NCBI RefSeq assembly: GCF_000173075.1
Contig: NZ_ABVL01000019.1
Coordinates: 62,001-126,000, forward strand
Origin: Chthoniobacter flavus Ellin428
GTDB lineage: Bacteria > Verrucomicrobiota > Verrucomicrobiia > Chthoniobacterales > Chthoniobacteraceae
DNA length: 64,000 bases
Direction of reading: 5' to 3'
In this document: positions 42,501-51,073 of the stretch, piece by piece
Position numbering within the stretch: the stretch's first letter is position 1
Layout: each line of letters opens with the position of its first letter
Position numbers and translations under genes: made by a program
The notes under the pieces: model-generated
What the model was told of the DNA's origin: nothing
The model's input: only the letters and a program-made list of their open reading frames with translations
Databases searched by the model: none

Positions 42501-43684
42501 CCTTTGCCGGTACGAGCAGCAGCTACGCGACGATCCCGGCGCTGAATTTCAATACGAACACCATGACCGTCACTGGCTGGGTGCTGCGCAACGGCTCGCA
42601 GAGCTCGTGGACCGGTCTCGTTTTCTGCCGCGCGGGCACGACTGCCTGCGGCCTGCACTTCGGCACCGCCAATGAGTTGCGTTACACGTGGAATAACTCC
42701 AGCTCGACCTACAACTGGAACTCCGGCCTCACGGTACCGAATGCGCAGTGGACATTCGTCGCGCTGGTCATCACCCCGACCAACGCGAGCATCTACATGC
42801 AACCGCTGGGCGGCGGCATGATTTCCGCGACCAACAATGTGGCCAATAGCTCCGCCGCTTTCGACGGCAGTACGACGTTTGGACAGGATCCCAATGGGCA
42901 AACTCGATATTTCAATGGCTCGCTCGACGAGGTGCGCATTTACAATACCTCGCTCGACGCCTCGGCCATTGCCGGCCTGGCGGTTGCCACACCGACCGTC
43001 GCCACCGCCGCTGCTGCGAATCCCAGCCCGACGACTACCTTCAACACGACCCTCTCCGCTCTGGGCACGAGTAACATTTATCCCGAATCCGGTCTCACTT
43101 ACACTTGGTCGGCGACCGGCATCCCCGCCGGAGCAACCCTCCCCAGCATCGCAGGTAATGGGAGCAACACTGCTAAAAGCGCGAGTGTCACGCTTTACCA
43201 GAGTGGGAGTTATACCTTCCAGGTTACGATCACCGATGCCGCCGGTGGTTCGGTAAGCAACAGTGTCACCCTGACTGCCAATCTCGCGCCCTACGACAAC
43301 TGGCGGGGGCAGCAATTCGGTGTCAACGCCACCAATGACGCCATCTCCGGCCTCTCGGCCGATCCCGACGGCGACGGCCTGAGCAATCTTCTCGAATACG
43401 CCCTTGGGACAAGTCCGGGCATATCAAATAAGAATACGATTGTTACCGATCAGGAGAATATCTCCGGGCAGAAATACCTCCGGCTGACCATTGCGCGGAA
43501 CCCGAATGCGACCGATGTGCAATTCATCGTCGAGGCCACGAGCACTCTTGGCAATGGCGCCAGTTGGAGCAGCAGCGGGCTCATCACCGAGGTGAATACG
43601 GCCACCCAGCTCATCGTGCGCGACAATGTGCCCGTTTCTGGCGGCAGTCAGCGGTACCTGCGTCTGCGGTTGGTGAAACCTTGA
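39554..43684 (+). CDS. Secreted multi-domain protein: kelch-like propeller, PKD/Ig and LamG domains
   Basis: From ATG 39554 the protein has 1376 residues and a signal peptide ('PALAGLLMVAALAFSSQRADA'). In order: a kelch/galactose-oxidase-like propeller (about 30-370; repeats such as 'LKDGRVFVAGGEYGTGGHNAEVFDP' in two strands and 'MVNGNVLFVGGPG'), a short Ig-like domain, a PKD-like domain ('YTWVIASAPTGVSTPS'), a Big2-like domain ('SATVSPATASLTSGQTQQLS'), a beta-sandwich ('IIARVATQQNTNAWAKAGVM'), a Big-type repeat ('VNVLANDTGPSGATLTV'), a LamG domain ('YYKFEEGSGTTSADATG'), another PKD-like repeat and a 'DPDGDGLSNLLEYALG' tail. It is probably a surface or extracellular carbohydrate-related protein. 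The galactose-oxidase active site was not verified, so no enzyme activity is claimed. Confidence 0.82.
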   Translation: MNFSSLRVVLDHWRLSFCQWRRPALAGLLMVAALAFSSQRADAGTWTPLTNSPPSGPNLMSLLSDGSVLVQGGGTSWYRLKPDIHGSYVNGTWTTLGSMHDTRQYYSQQVLKDGRVFVAGGEYGTGGHNAEVFDPLTNSWTITPSSGQDFIDSISEILGDGRVMVGPVGGPASTVIYDPVANTWATGPATLHGQDEVPWLKLPDGSILCVDGSSQSERYIPSLNQWVADTNTPVVLYSGGETGSGHMLANGKALFRGYTHTAIYTPSGTSSPGSWVAGPDVPGGLNCGDSPGAVMVNGNVLFVGGPGYLTGPTSFFEYDATANTISQVNGPTGTTYNGVPYGLKMLALPDGNVLVNVGGALYEYVPAGSPTSAFQPAITSITHNADGTYQLAGTNLNGFSEGAAYGDDFQMATNRPIVRFADSSGNIYYARTGNWSSTGVQTGATAVTTGFTLPLNLPAGTYNVAVVANGIASSTVTLTTPYVAGDAAPTVATPAAASPGTVTGLTTNLSVLGADTDGGGESNIVYTWVIASAPTGVSTPSFSINGTNAAKNTAATFHHGGAYTFTVTMTDSSGLSVTSSVNVTVNQALTSATVSPATASLTSGQTQQLSATGLDQFGVAMAVQPTFTWAVTAGGGTVGASGLYTSPGAGTLATVTATTGAVQVSATVAVVSSPWVSAEIGSPALGGSAYDSSGTFTVNGEGSDIWGTADEFHYVYRTLNGDGVIIARVATQQNTNAWAKAGVMIRESTDAGAINAFMAITPGNGTTFQSRTATGGSSTSNNTSGRAAPYWVKLVRSGSTITGYSSSNGTTWNQQSSATVSMTSPTVLIGLAVCSHDTSALCTATFDNISVMVAQNDSLAVNPGGAGTVNVLANDTGPSGATLTVTNFTQGAKGTVTNSGAGNLTYTAASTAIGSDSFSYTVSDGLGDIATATVNVFINGLRAYYKFEEGSGTTSADATGDGYTCTLHGATWATGVEGTNGLAFAGTSSSYATIPALNFNTNTMTVTGWVLRNGSQSSWTGLVFCRAGTTACGLHFGTANELRYTWNNSSSTYNWNSGLTVPNAQWTFVALVITPTNASIYMQPLGGGMISATNNVANSSAAFDGSTTFGQDPNGQTRYFNGSLDEVRIYNTSLDASAIAGLAVATPTVATAAAANPSPTTTFNTTLSALGTSNIYPESGLTYTWSATGIPAGATLPSIAGNGSNTAKSASVTLYQSGSYTFQVTITDAAGGSVSNSVTLTANLAPYDNWRGQQFGVNATNDAISGLSADPDGDGLSNLLEYALGTSPGISNKNTIVTDQENISGQKYLRLTIARNPNATDVQFIVEATSTLGNGASWSSSGLITEVNTATQLIVRDNVPVSGGSQRYLRLRLVKP

Positions 43685-43726
43685 AGGTTCATGCCAACAT
43701 GGTTTGCCGTCCGGCTTAGAACTCGC

Positions 43727-44473
43727 TCAGGAATTCAAGCGCCCGATGATCCTCAATCCATCCAGGGTCAGGTCGGGGACGACGCGCTTCATTTCCGGGA
43801 GGCCGGCGGCGATGAGTTCGGCGTAGCCGCCGGTGGCCACGACGGGCAGTTTCTTCGTGCCGAGTTCCTTGCCGATCTGCTGGAGAATTTCGCGGATGAG
43901 GCCGCGGTAGCCGTAAACCGCGCCGGCGAGCATGGCGTGCTTGGTCGATTTGCCGATGGCGCTGGGCGGCTCGAGCAGGGTGATCTTCGGCAGCAGCGCG
44001 GTGCGTTGATGGAGATAGTCGGTCATTGCCTCGAGACCTGGCGCGATGACGCCGCCGACGTAATTACCCTCGGCGGAGACGATGTCGAAGGTGACGGCAG
44101 TGCCGAAGTCGACGACCACGATGGGCGCGCCGAAGGCGGCGAAGGCACCCGCGGCATTGGCCAGGCGGTCGCCGCCAATGGTCTTGGGCTGCGGGTAGTC
44201 GATTCCCACGCCGAGCTTGGTCTTCGGACCGACGCGGATGACCGGGGCGGGGGAGAGGAAATCGGCGATTACTTCGCCCTTGGCCGGGACCACGCTGGAG
44301 AGCACCGTGGCATTCCAGCGCCAGCCGAAGAGGGCGTTCTTCAGCCCGCTGGCATCGAGTTCCGCGGTGCGCAGCTTGCGGGCGGGGCCGACCTTGTCGC
44401 GCGTGGACAGGGCGAATTTTGTGAACGAATTGCTGTTGTCGATGAGCAGGAAATCAGCGGTAGTAGTGCTCAT
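43727..44473 (-). CDS. coaX: Type III pantothenate kinase
   Basis: This 248-residue enzyme phosphorylates pantothenate, the first step of coenzyme A synthesis. It has 'LLIDNSNSFTKFAL' (phosphate-binding, a variant of DxGNT), 'PKTKLGVGIDYPQPKTIGGDRLANAAGAF' (two halves, the GxDR motif) and 'VVVDFGTAVTFDIV'. ATG 44473 is chosen because the fold begins 8 residues later; the frame runs on to 44578 without family similarity. It is divergent from the next gene. birA, a frequent neighbour of coaX, is elsewhere in the window. Confidence 0.92.
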   Translation of the reverse strand: MSTTTADFLLIDNSNSFTKFALSTRDKVGPARKLRTAELDASGLKNALFGWRWNATVLSSVVPAKGEVIADFLSPAPVIRVGPKTKLGVGIDYPQPKTIGGDRLANAAGAFAAFGAPIVVVDFGTAVTFDIVSAEGNYVGGVIAPGLEAMTDYLHQRTALLPKITLLEPPSAIGKSTKHAMLAGAVYGYRGLIREILQQIGKELGTKKLPVVATGGYAELIAAGLPEMKRVVPDLTLDGLRIIGRLNS

Positions 44474-44742
44474 GAAGGGGAAGAGGGCGGGGCAAGAGAA
44501 ACGAGAGTCGCCGAAGAGGTCAAAGGTATTTCGCGAAAAAGGATACTCTTTTATCGCCTCCGAAACGCCCGTTTTCATGCTTGCAGGCGCATATAGGGGG
44601 CTTTGGAGGCCTCACCATCCACCTTGGGAAATCGCCCTTATGGATGGGAACGTATTGATGGTTATTGTGTTACAAAACTGGCGCGATTTCGCTTTCCGCC
44701 AAGCCGGAACCCGGCGAGACTTCGGCCTCACTCTTAACTCCT

Positions 44743-45417
44743 ATGAAAGCTCTCCTCACCGCGCTCGCCGCTTCGGCCATTTTTATCGCCACCGCCTCGG
44801 CGGATTGGGTCATCGAATCGAAGATCGAAAGCCCGCAGCTCAATTCCGCCACGACGACGAAGGTAAAAGGGGACAAGCTGCGCGTGGACATCCCGAGCGG
44901 CCCGGTCGGCGCGATGAGCTCGATCGTCGATACGAAGACCGGCGACGCGATCCAGCTTGTGCATTCGCAAAAGATGGCCGTGAAGACCGGCTCCGAGCAG
45001 CTCAAGGCGGCCATGGAAGCGGCCAAGCAGAAGGCGGGCATCAAAGGTGCCTCTTCGGCGGAGTTGAAGCCGACCGGCCAGTCCGAGAAGGTGGGCGACT
45101 ATGATTGCGACGTCTACACGTGGAGTGATGGCAGCACGACCTCGAAGCTCTGGGTGGCGAAGAATCATCCGCAGGCCGCGGCCTTGAAGGCCTTTGAAAA
45201 GCAGATGAAGAGCGGCATCCTGGGCGGGATGCAGGTCGGGCCGGACACCAGCACGTTGCCGGGGCCGACGATCAAGACCGAGACCACGACGCAGGGCATG
45301 ACCGTGACCAACACGATTACCTCGATCAAGGAACAGGACGTCGACGCGAAGGAATTCGAAGTGCCGGCGGACTACCAGACCATGCAGTTGCCGGCCGCTC
45401 CTCCTTCAGGGAAGTAA
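44743..45417 (+). CDS. Exported DUF4412-like protein
   Basis: From ATG 44743 the protein has 224 residues with a signal peptide ('MKALLTALAASAIFIATASA'). The rest has the DUF4412-like pattern: beta strands 'TTTKVKGDKLRVDIP', 'SSIVDTKTGDAIQLVHSQKMAV', then 'YDCDVYTWSDGSTTSKLWVAKNHPQ' (two runs) and 'VDAKEFEVPADYQTMQLP'. Such periplasmic or outer-membrane-facing proteins have no known activity. The family label is from pattern memory, not a search. Confidence 0.7.
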   Translation: MKALLTALAASAIFIATASADWVIESKIESPQLNSATTTKVKGDKLRVDIPSGPVGAMSSIVDTKTGDAIQLVHSQKMAVKTGSEQLKAAMEAAKQKAGIKGASSAELKPTGQSEKVGDYDCDVYTWSDGSTTSKLWVAKNHPQAAALKAFEKQMKSGILGGMQVGPDTSTLPGPTIKTETTTQGMTVTNTITSIKEQDVDAKEFEVPADYQTMQLPAAPPSGK

Positions 45418-45429
45418 CCGGCTTTTCAG

Positions 45430-45453
45430 GGGAGTCGGCACTGAGTGACTCCC
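45430..45453 (+). terminator. Weak hairpin after the DUF4412-like gene
   Basis: GGGAGTC (45430-45436) pairs with GACTCCC (45447-45453), followed by TTTC. It lies 13 nt after the stop at 45417. A second, stronger stem follows at 45477-45505 (12 perfect base pairs, loop TTTCG) but without a T run. Together they may end transcription before scpA. Confidence 0.45.
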
Positions 45454-45611
45454 TTTCAAAAACAAGAGTCTTTTCCGGGCTCGGCGCCTTTCGGGCGCCG
45501 AGCCCGCTTGGTCTTCAGTTGGCCCCCCAACCGGTTTCGTCAAATAAGGTCCGGACCCCCGCACTTGCCGCTTTTCAACCCCACAGGCAGGTGCATAGTC
45601 TCGCCCCCCTC

Positions 45612-46334
45612 ATGTCGCAGGAATACAAAGTGAAACTCGAGGTCTTCGAAGGCCCGCTCGATCTGTTGCTCTATCTCATCAAGAAGGATGAGGTGGACAT
45701 CTACGATATATCGTTGGAGCGGATCACGGCGCAGTACCTGGAGTTCATGGATGCGTTCAAGGTGCTGGACCTGGAGTTGGCGGGTGAGTTTGTGGTCATG
45801 GCGGCGAATCTCATTTACCTGAAGAGCCGCGCCTTGCTGCCAGCCAGCGTGCAGCCGCCCGATGAAGAGGCCGAGGAAGAAGACCCGCGCTGGGATCTGA
45901 TCCGGCAGCTCATCGAGTACAAGAAATTCAAGGACGCGGCGGCACAGCTTTCGCAGCGCGAACTGGAGCAGAGCAATCTCTTCGCCCGCCTGCCGGATTC
46001 GCCCGAGGCCGCGCAGCCGGAGCGTCCGCTGGGCGACGTGAGCGTCTTCGACCTCATCAACGCTTTCAACAACATCCTCAAGCGCATCGCCACGAAGAGC
46101 GAGGACTTGAGGGAGATCTTCGAGGAGAACTTCACCGTTTCGGATAAGATCGACCTGATCATGAAGCTGACTTCCAGCGGGGTGCCGCTGAAGTTCACCG
46201 AGCTGTTCGCGGATGCGGCATCGCGGGCCGAGATCGTGATCACTTTCCTCGCGCTGCTGGAACTCGTGCGGCTCAAGCAACTCCGGTGCATCCAGCCGGA
46301 AGTCTTCGGTGAAATCGAATTGCGACGTGTCTGA
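45612..46334 (+). CDS. scpA: Segregation and condensation protein A (kleisin)
   Basis: This 240-residue protein is the kleisin subunit of the SMC-ScpAB condensin. The start 'YKVKLEVFEGPLDLLLYLIKKDEVDIYDISL' (read in two parts) is the SMC-neck-binding N-terminus; 'FVVMAANLIYLKSRALLP' and the acidic linker 'DEEAEEED' are typical; the C-terminal winged helix ('FLALLELVRLKQLRCIQPE') binds the SMC head. ATG 45612 is the family start. scpB follows 24 nt downstream. Confidence 0.95.
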   Translation: MSQEYKVKLEVFEGPLDLLLYLIKKDEVDIYDISLERITAQYLEFMDAFKVLDLELAGEFVVMAANLIYLKSRALLPASVQPPDEEAEEEDPRWDLIRQLIEYKKFKDAAAQLSQRELEQSNLFARLPDSPEAAQPERPLGDVSVFDLINAFNNILKRIATKSEDLREIFEENFTVSDKIDLIMKLTSSGVPLKFTELFADAASRAEIVITFLALLELVRLKQLRCIQPEVFGEIELRRV

Positions 46335-46358
46335 TTCCGGGAAAGCTTTTTAGCCATC

Positions 46359-47274
46359 ATGACGCTCAAAACAGTCATAGAAGCGCTCGTTTTCGCTTCG
46401 CCGAAGCCTCTCCTCACGAAGGAGATCGTGGCGGCGTTGAAGGCGGCGGGCGAGGGGACGGAGAACGAGAACGCCCTGGAGTTTGCCAAGGTGAAGGAGG
46501 CTGACGTCCTCGCGGCGTTGGAAGAGTTACAGCTCGAACTCAGTACCACGGGGCGGGCCTTTCAGGTCGTCGAGCGGCGTGAATGGCTGGACGCTGGTCA
46601 GCGATCCTTCCTGCGCGCCGTGGGTCCGGCAGCTTTATCCCGAGGCGAAGCCGACGCGTCTTTCCGGTCCGCAGCTCGAAACGCTGGCCATCGTGGCCTA
46701 TCGGCAGCCGGTGACTCGGGCAGATATCGAAGCGGTGCGCGGCGTGGCCGTGGATGGCGTCATGCAGGTGTTGCTCGATCGCGGGTTGGTGAAGATCGCC
46801 GGCCGGGCGGAGGTGCCTGGGCGTCCGCTGCTCTATTCCACGACGGCCTATTTTCTCGATCACTTCGGACTCAAGACCACGGATGACCTGCCCAACGCGG
46901 GCGAACTGAAGCGCGTGGTATTGCCCAAGGCGGAGGTTCCGGAAGAAAAGGCCAAGCCGGCCGAAGGCGGTGAAAAACCTGCGGAGGCTGCGGAGCAGCC
47001 TGCCGAAGCCTCTGGGGAGATCCCGGCGGAAGCCGCAGCCGAGCCACCGGCGGAAGCTCCCGCGGAGCACGCGGTCGAAGCGTCTGCCGAACCCGAAGCC
47101 GCTGCAATCGAAGAGCCGGCGTCCGGCGCGGAAATTTCAGCGGAAACCGATTCGTCCGAGCTGCAACATGCCGAGCATGCCGAACCGGAGCCCGAGCATC
47201 CGGAACCCGCACCGACTGCCGAAACGCCTGTTGCGGAGCCGGAATCCCCGGCTGAACCTCCTGCCCACGAATGA
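46359..47274 (+). CDS. scpB: Segregation and condensation protein B, frameshifted, with acidic Pro/Ala tail
   Basis: ATG 46359 reads 'LKTVIEALVFASPKPLLTKEI' to 'GRAFQVVERR', then continues in the +1 frame as 'NGWTLVSDPSCAPWVRQLYPE', 'LSGPQLETLAIVAYRQPVTRADIEAVRGV' (two halves), the most conserved ScpB block. Removing one base near 46578-46582 joins the two parts. ScpB bridges ScpA in the condensin complex and is usually near-essential, so a sequence error is as likely as a mutation. The last 110 residues are a Glu/Pro/Ala-rich tail. The stop overlaps the pheA start by 4 nt. Confidence 0.88.
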
Positions 47275-48347
47275 AGCTCACCGATATTCGCCGCAAAATC
47301 GACGCCATCGATGATCAGCTCCTGAAGCTGCTCAACGAGCGAGCGGACCTTGTCCACGAAGTCGGCCTCGTGAAGCGCGCGGAAGGCTCGGAGATTTATG
47401 CGCCGGAACGCGAAGAAGCGGTGTTGCGCTCGCTGACGGAGAAAAATGCCCAGCTCCAGGGCCGGCTCCCGGAGAAATCGATCCGCGCGATCTATCGCGA
47501 GATCATGTCGGCTTCGCTCGCGCTGGAGAAGGACCTCACGATCGCCTATTTCGGTCCGGAATCCACAAACACCCATCAAGCGGCGCGCTCAAAGTTCGGG
47601 GCCAGCGTCAATTACACCCCCAAGACCACCATTTCCGATGTCTTCGACGTCGTCGCTCGCGGCAATGCCGACTACGGCGTGGTGCCGATTGAGAATTCCA
47701 CCGAGGGCGCGGTAAATCACACCCTCGACGTTTTCATGGAGAGCGAGTTGCGCATCTGTGCGCAGGTCCTCATGAAGATCGAGAATCATCTCGTGGCGAA
47801 TATCCCGCGCGAGAAGATCAAGCGCGTCTATTCTCACCCGCAGGTCTTCGGCCAGTGCCGGAACTGGTTGCGGCAGAATTTGCCTCACGTGGAATTGATC
47901 GAAGTTTCGAGCACGGCGCGCGCGGCGGAGCTCGCGGCCGGCGAGGCCGATGCGGCGGCGATCACTGGACCGATGGCCGCGGAAACTCACGGGCTGCAAA
48001 TTCTGGCGCCGTCCATCCAGGACATCGCCACGAATACCACCCGCTTCCTGGTCATCGGCAAGACGCCGTCTCCACCCACGGGGGATGACCGCACTTCGCT
48101 CATGTTCTGCGTGCAGGACAAACCCGGCGCACTCTTCCATGCGCTCGAACCTTTCAATCGGCTCAAGATTTCGATGAGCAAAATCGAAAGCCGCCCCTCC
48201 AAGCGCAAGGCGTGGGAGTATTTCTTCTTCGTCGATATCGACGGCCACGCCAGTGAAGAAAAGGTGCAGCAGGCCCTGGAAGGGCTGTCCCAACATTGCA
48301 CTTTTGTAAAAATTCTCGGCACCTACCCAAAGACTTTGCCGACCTAG
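47271..48347 (+). CDS. pheA: Bifunctional chorismate mutase/prephenate dehydratase
   Basis: This 358-residue enzyme makes phenylpyruvate from chorismate. Residues 1-85 are an AroQ-type chorismate mutase ('IRRKIDAIDDQLLKLLNERADL', in two helices). Residues about 90-270 are prephenate dehydratase ('YFGPESTNTHQAA', 'GVVPIENSTEGAVNHTLD', 'YSHPQVFGQCRNWL', 'TNTTRFLVIG' with the catalytic Thr). A C-terminal ACT domain ('DKPGALFHALEPFNRL', 'ESRPSKRKAWEYFFFVDIDG') gives phenylalanine feedback control. The start overlaps scpB (ATGA). Confidence 0.97.
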   Translation: MKLTDIRRKIDAIDDQLLKLLNERADLVHEVGLVKRAEGSEIYAPEREEAVLRSLTEKNAQLQGRLPEKSIRAIYREIMSASLALEKDLTIAYFGPESTNTHQAARSKFGASVNYTPKTTISDVFDVVARGNADYGVVPIENSTEGAVNHTLDVFMESELRICAQVLMKIENHLVANIPREKIKRVYSHPQVFGQCRNWLRQNLPHVELIEVSSTARAAELAAGEADAAAITGPMAAETHGLQILAPSIQDIATNTTRFLVIGKTPSPPTGDDRTSLMFCVQDKPGALFHALEPFNRLKISMSKIESRPSKRKAWEYFFFVDIDGHASEEKVQQALEGLSQHCTFVKILGTYPKTLPT

Positions 48348-48431
48348 GAGCAGAATCTATTAAGAGATTGTCGCGAAAGGGATGTAACGGATGTGCTTTC
48401 GCGGTGTCTCAAGACACAGCGAGTCCCCAGC

Positions 48432-49859
48432 ATGCCCCCGCGATCATTCCTTCCCTTTAGATTAGTTCCTGTAATCGTCTGTGCCTTGGTGGCGCCGGCC
48501 GGCCCGCTCAGGGCTGTACCGGTAAAGCCGATTAAGGAAAAGGAAACCGTCACCGGTGGTACGCTGACCCTCGAACAGGCCTACGATCGAGCGCTGGCGA
48601 CTGACCAATCGATCCACATCGCGTATTGGGAAATACGCAAAGCGAACCTTTTGCCGTGGAGCGCGCTGGCCAAGCTCGGCCCGCAGATCTCGCTCAATGG
48701 CAGCTACGATCGCCACGACAACGCGAGCAGGGCGGTGGTCGTCCATGGCGGCACCACCACGGTGAACGGGATCACCACGACCGTTCCCACGACCAGCTTC
48801 GATGAGACCGTCCACGCGCGCGGCGGAGCGGCGGAAGGCAGCGTGACCTACGTCCAGCCGCTGGTCGATCTGACGGTGTTTCCGGCCTATCACTTGGGAA
48901 CCCTCACCAAGGTGGCCGCGCGGCTCGAACATCAATTCACCATTCGCGAGACGCTTTTCGGTTTGGTCGGCGCCTTTTACGAGGTGCTCAAGCAGCAACG
49001 TCTCGTGGAAGTGGATACGGAAACCCTGCGGCTCACCAACGAGCAGCTCGACCTCGCGCAGAAGCGTGCGAATGTCGGCGAAGTCACGCGGGCGGACGTG
49101 TTGCGCGCCACCGTCACCGTCGAGCAGGCCCGCCAGCAGTTGGTGCAGGATCAAGGCGCGCTTGACATCGACCGCAATACGCTGGCGAACATTCTCAATT
49201 TCGCGCCGGACACGCCGTTCACCGTGATTGAGCCGCAGGACTATCCGGGCAACCTGCCGGTGTTCACCGATCTGCTTTCCAGGGCCTACTCCCATCGCGA
49301 GGACTTGAAGGTCGCGGACATCGCGGTTGACCAGGACATCGCACGCCGCAATGCGATCATCGGCGAGTACGGTCCGCGTGTGGTCGCGCAATTCGACGGT
49401 TCCGCGGGCCACAATTCCGGTTTCACGAACAATAGCACGCACGATTGGGATGCGCTTGTTTCCGTCCAGGTGCCGATCTTTACCGGCGGCCAGCGTGAGG
49501 TCGATTTGCTCACCGCCAACCGCCAGATCGAGGAGACGAAGCTCAACCGCGATAAAACCGCGAAGACTGTGGAGACCGACGTGAAAAACGCCTGGGTGAC
49601 TGTGCGGACGCTCCAGCAGACCCTGAAGGCGCTCCACGCGCAGGTCGTCGCCGCGGAGCAGGGTTACCACGATTTGGAAAACCAATACCGCGCGGGCACG
49701 GCCACGAGTGTGGATGTGCTCACGGCCCTGAATGACTTGAACAGCGCCCGCAAAGACCTGGCCGTCCAGACCTACGGCTTCCAGGTGGCCCTGCGGAACC
49801 TCGAGCAGACGACGGGTATTTTTCAAGAAGCGCGAGTGCAGCGCAGCAAAATTCCATGA
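48432..49859 (+). CDS. TolC-family outer membrane channel
   Basis: From ATG 48432 the protein has 475 residues, with a signal peptide ('LVPVIVCALVAPAGPLRA') and two TolC repeats of paired long helices. Typical features are 'LTLEQAYDRALATDQSI', 'LTNEQLDLAQKRANVGEVTRADVLRATVTVEQARQQL' (in parts), and 'YRAGTATSVDVLTALNDLNSARKDL' near the end (in parts). It forms the outer-membrane exit duct. It is first in a four-gene unit (TolC, adaptor, ATPase, permease) with 4-nt overlaps or gaps under 10 nt, a MacAB-type tripartite exporter. Confidence 0.92.
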   Translation: MPPRSFLPFRLVPVIVCALVAPAGPLRAVPVKPIKEKETVTGGTLTLEQAYDRALATDQSIHIAYWEIRKANLLPWSALAKLGPQISLNGSYDRHDNASRAVVVHGGTTTVNGITTTVPTTSFDETVHARGGAAEGSVTYVQPLVDLTVFPAYHLGTLTKVAARLEHQFTIRETLFGLVGAFYEVLKQQRLVEVDTETLRLTNEQLDLAQKRANVGEVTRADVLRATVTVEQARQQLVQDQGALDIDRNTLANILNFAPDTPFTVIEPQDYPGNLPVFTDLLSRAYSHREDLKVADIAVDQDIARRNAIIGEYGPRVVAQFDGSAGHNSGFTNNSTHDWDALVSVQVPIFTGGQREVDLLTANRQIEETKLNRDKTAKTVETDVKNAWVTVRTLQQTLKALHAQVVAAEQGYHDLENQYRAGTATSVDVLTALNDLNSARKDLAVQTYGFQVALRNLEQTTGIFQEARVQRSKIP

Positions 49860-51064
49860 AGACCCTGTTTACTCTCCTCATCATCGCCGGCCTGCTTGCC
49901 GGCGGCTGGTGGTACTACAAACGCAATCAGAACAACGAGCCGCAATTCCTGACCGCCACGATCGAGAAGGGCAGTCTCACGAAGGTGGTGACGGCGACCG
50001 GGACCCTGAACCCGGTATTGAACGTGACCGTTGGCAGCCAGATTTCCGGCAACATCGTGAAACTGTACGCGGACTGGAATTCGCCCGTGAAAGCGAATCA
50101 GGTGGTGGCGCAAATCGACCCTGCGGTCTATGTCGCCAATGTCGACCAATGCAATGGTGATCTGGCCAATGCCAAGGCAGTGCTCGAACTGGCGCAATTG
50201 ACCGCCAAGCGCAAGCAGGAGCTCGTCGAACAACATGCCGCGCCCCAAGCCGACCTCGACACGGCCATTGCGACTCTCCATCAGGCCGAGGCCACCGTGA
50301 AGGTGAAGGAAGCCAATCTCGAACTGGCCAAGGTCAATCTGGAGCACTGCACCATTTATTCGCCCGTGGACGGCATCGTCATCTCCCGCAGCGTCGACGT
50401 CGGCCAAACCGTCGCGGCGGCGATGAATGCACCGGTGCTCTTCCTCATCGCCAACGATCTTACGAAAATGCAGATCGACTCGAACGTCGCTGAAGCCGAC
50501 GTGGGCAACGTCGAGGTCGGCCAGGATGTGGATTTCAGCGTGGACGCCTTTCCCTACCGCACCTTCCACGGCAAGGTCGTGCAGAACCGCAACGCGGCTG
50601 TGACCGTGCAAAACGTCGTGACTTACGACGTCGTGATCTCGGTGGATAACTCCGATTTGAAACTCAAGCCAGGCATGACCGCCACGGTGCAGATCATCAT
50701 TTCCCGGAAGGATGACGTCTTGAAGATTCCGAATGCCGCCCTGCGCATTCGCACCGTCGACGCGGATGCCACGCCGGCGCCCATCTCGCCGCAACCGACG
50801 CCCACACCGCCACCCGTCGGTAAACATCATACCTCCGGTCGCACGCGCGCGGAGAAGAGGGACCGCACGGTCTTCGTGATGCCGCCCGGCGGTGGAAAGC
50901 CGAAACCGGTGCCAATCAAGCTCGGCATCGACGATCTCGTCTACACCGAGGTCACTGACGGGTTGAAGGAAGGCGATGTCGTGGTCACGTCCGTGGAGTT
51001 CCCGCAGAAATCATCCCACTCGGGTTCTTCCAATCCCTTTGGCGGAATGCCGCGCCGCTTCTAA
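49856..51064 (+). CDS. macA: Periplasmic adaptor of a MacAB-type exporter
   Basis: This 402-residue membrane fusion protein has an N-terminal membrane anchor ('LFTLLIIAGLLAGGWWYY'), barrel and lipoyl halves ('GTLNPVLNVTVGSQISGNI', 'CTIYSPVDGIVISRSVDVGQTV'), a helical hairpin between them and a beta-barrel ('DVDFSVDAFPYRTFHGKV', 'LKLKPGMTATVQIIISRK'). Near the C-terminus a Pro-rich insert ('PAPISPQPTPTPPPVG') interrupts the membrane-proximal domain. It links the permease to TolC. The start overlaps the TolC stop by 4 nt. Confidence 0.9.
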   Translation: MKTLFTLLIIAGLLAGGWWYYKRNQNNEPQFLTATIEKGSLTKVVTATGTLNPVLNVTVGSQISGNIVKLYADWNSPVKANQVVAQIDPAVYVANVDQCNGDLANAKAVLELAQLTAKRKQELVEQHAAPQADLDTAIATLHQAEATVKVKEANLELAKVNLEHCTIYSPVDGIVISRSVDVGQTVAAAMNAPVLFLIANDLTKMQIDSNVAEADVGNVEVGQDVDFSVDAFPYRTFHGKVVQNRNAAVTVQNVVTYDVVISVDNSDLKLKPGMTATVQIIISRKDDVLKIPNAALRIRTVDADATPAPISPQPTPTPPPVGKHHTSGRTRAEKRDRTVFVMPPGGGKPKPVPIKLGIDDLVYTEVTDGLKEGDVVVTSVEFPQKSSHSGSSNPFGGMPRRF

Positions 51065-51073
51065 GTTCGCTGC

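Noticed and set aside
41597..43315. 572-codon minus-strand open frame
   Set aside because: Antisense to the secreted multi-domain protein; composition reflects the complement of Thr/Ser/Gly codons.
45477..45505. 12-bp perfect stem as an intrinsic terminator
   Set aside because: No T run follows on either strand; kept only as a possible secondary stem next to the weak hairpin at 45430.
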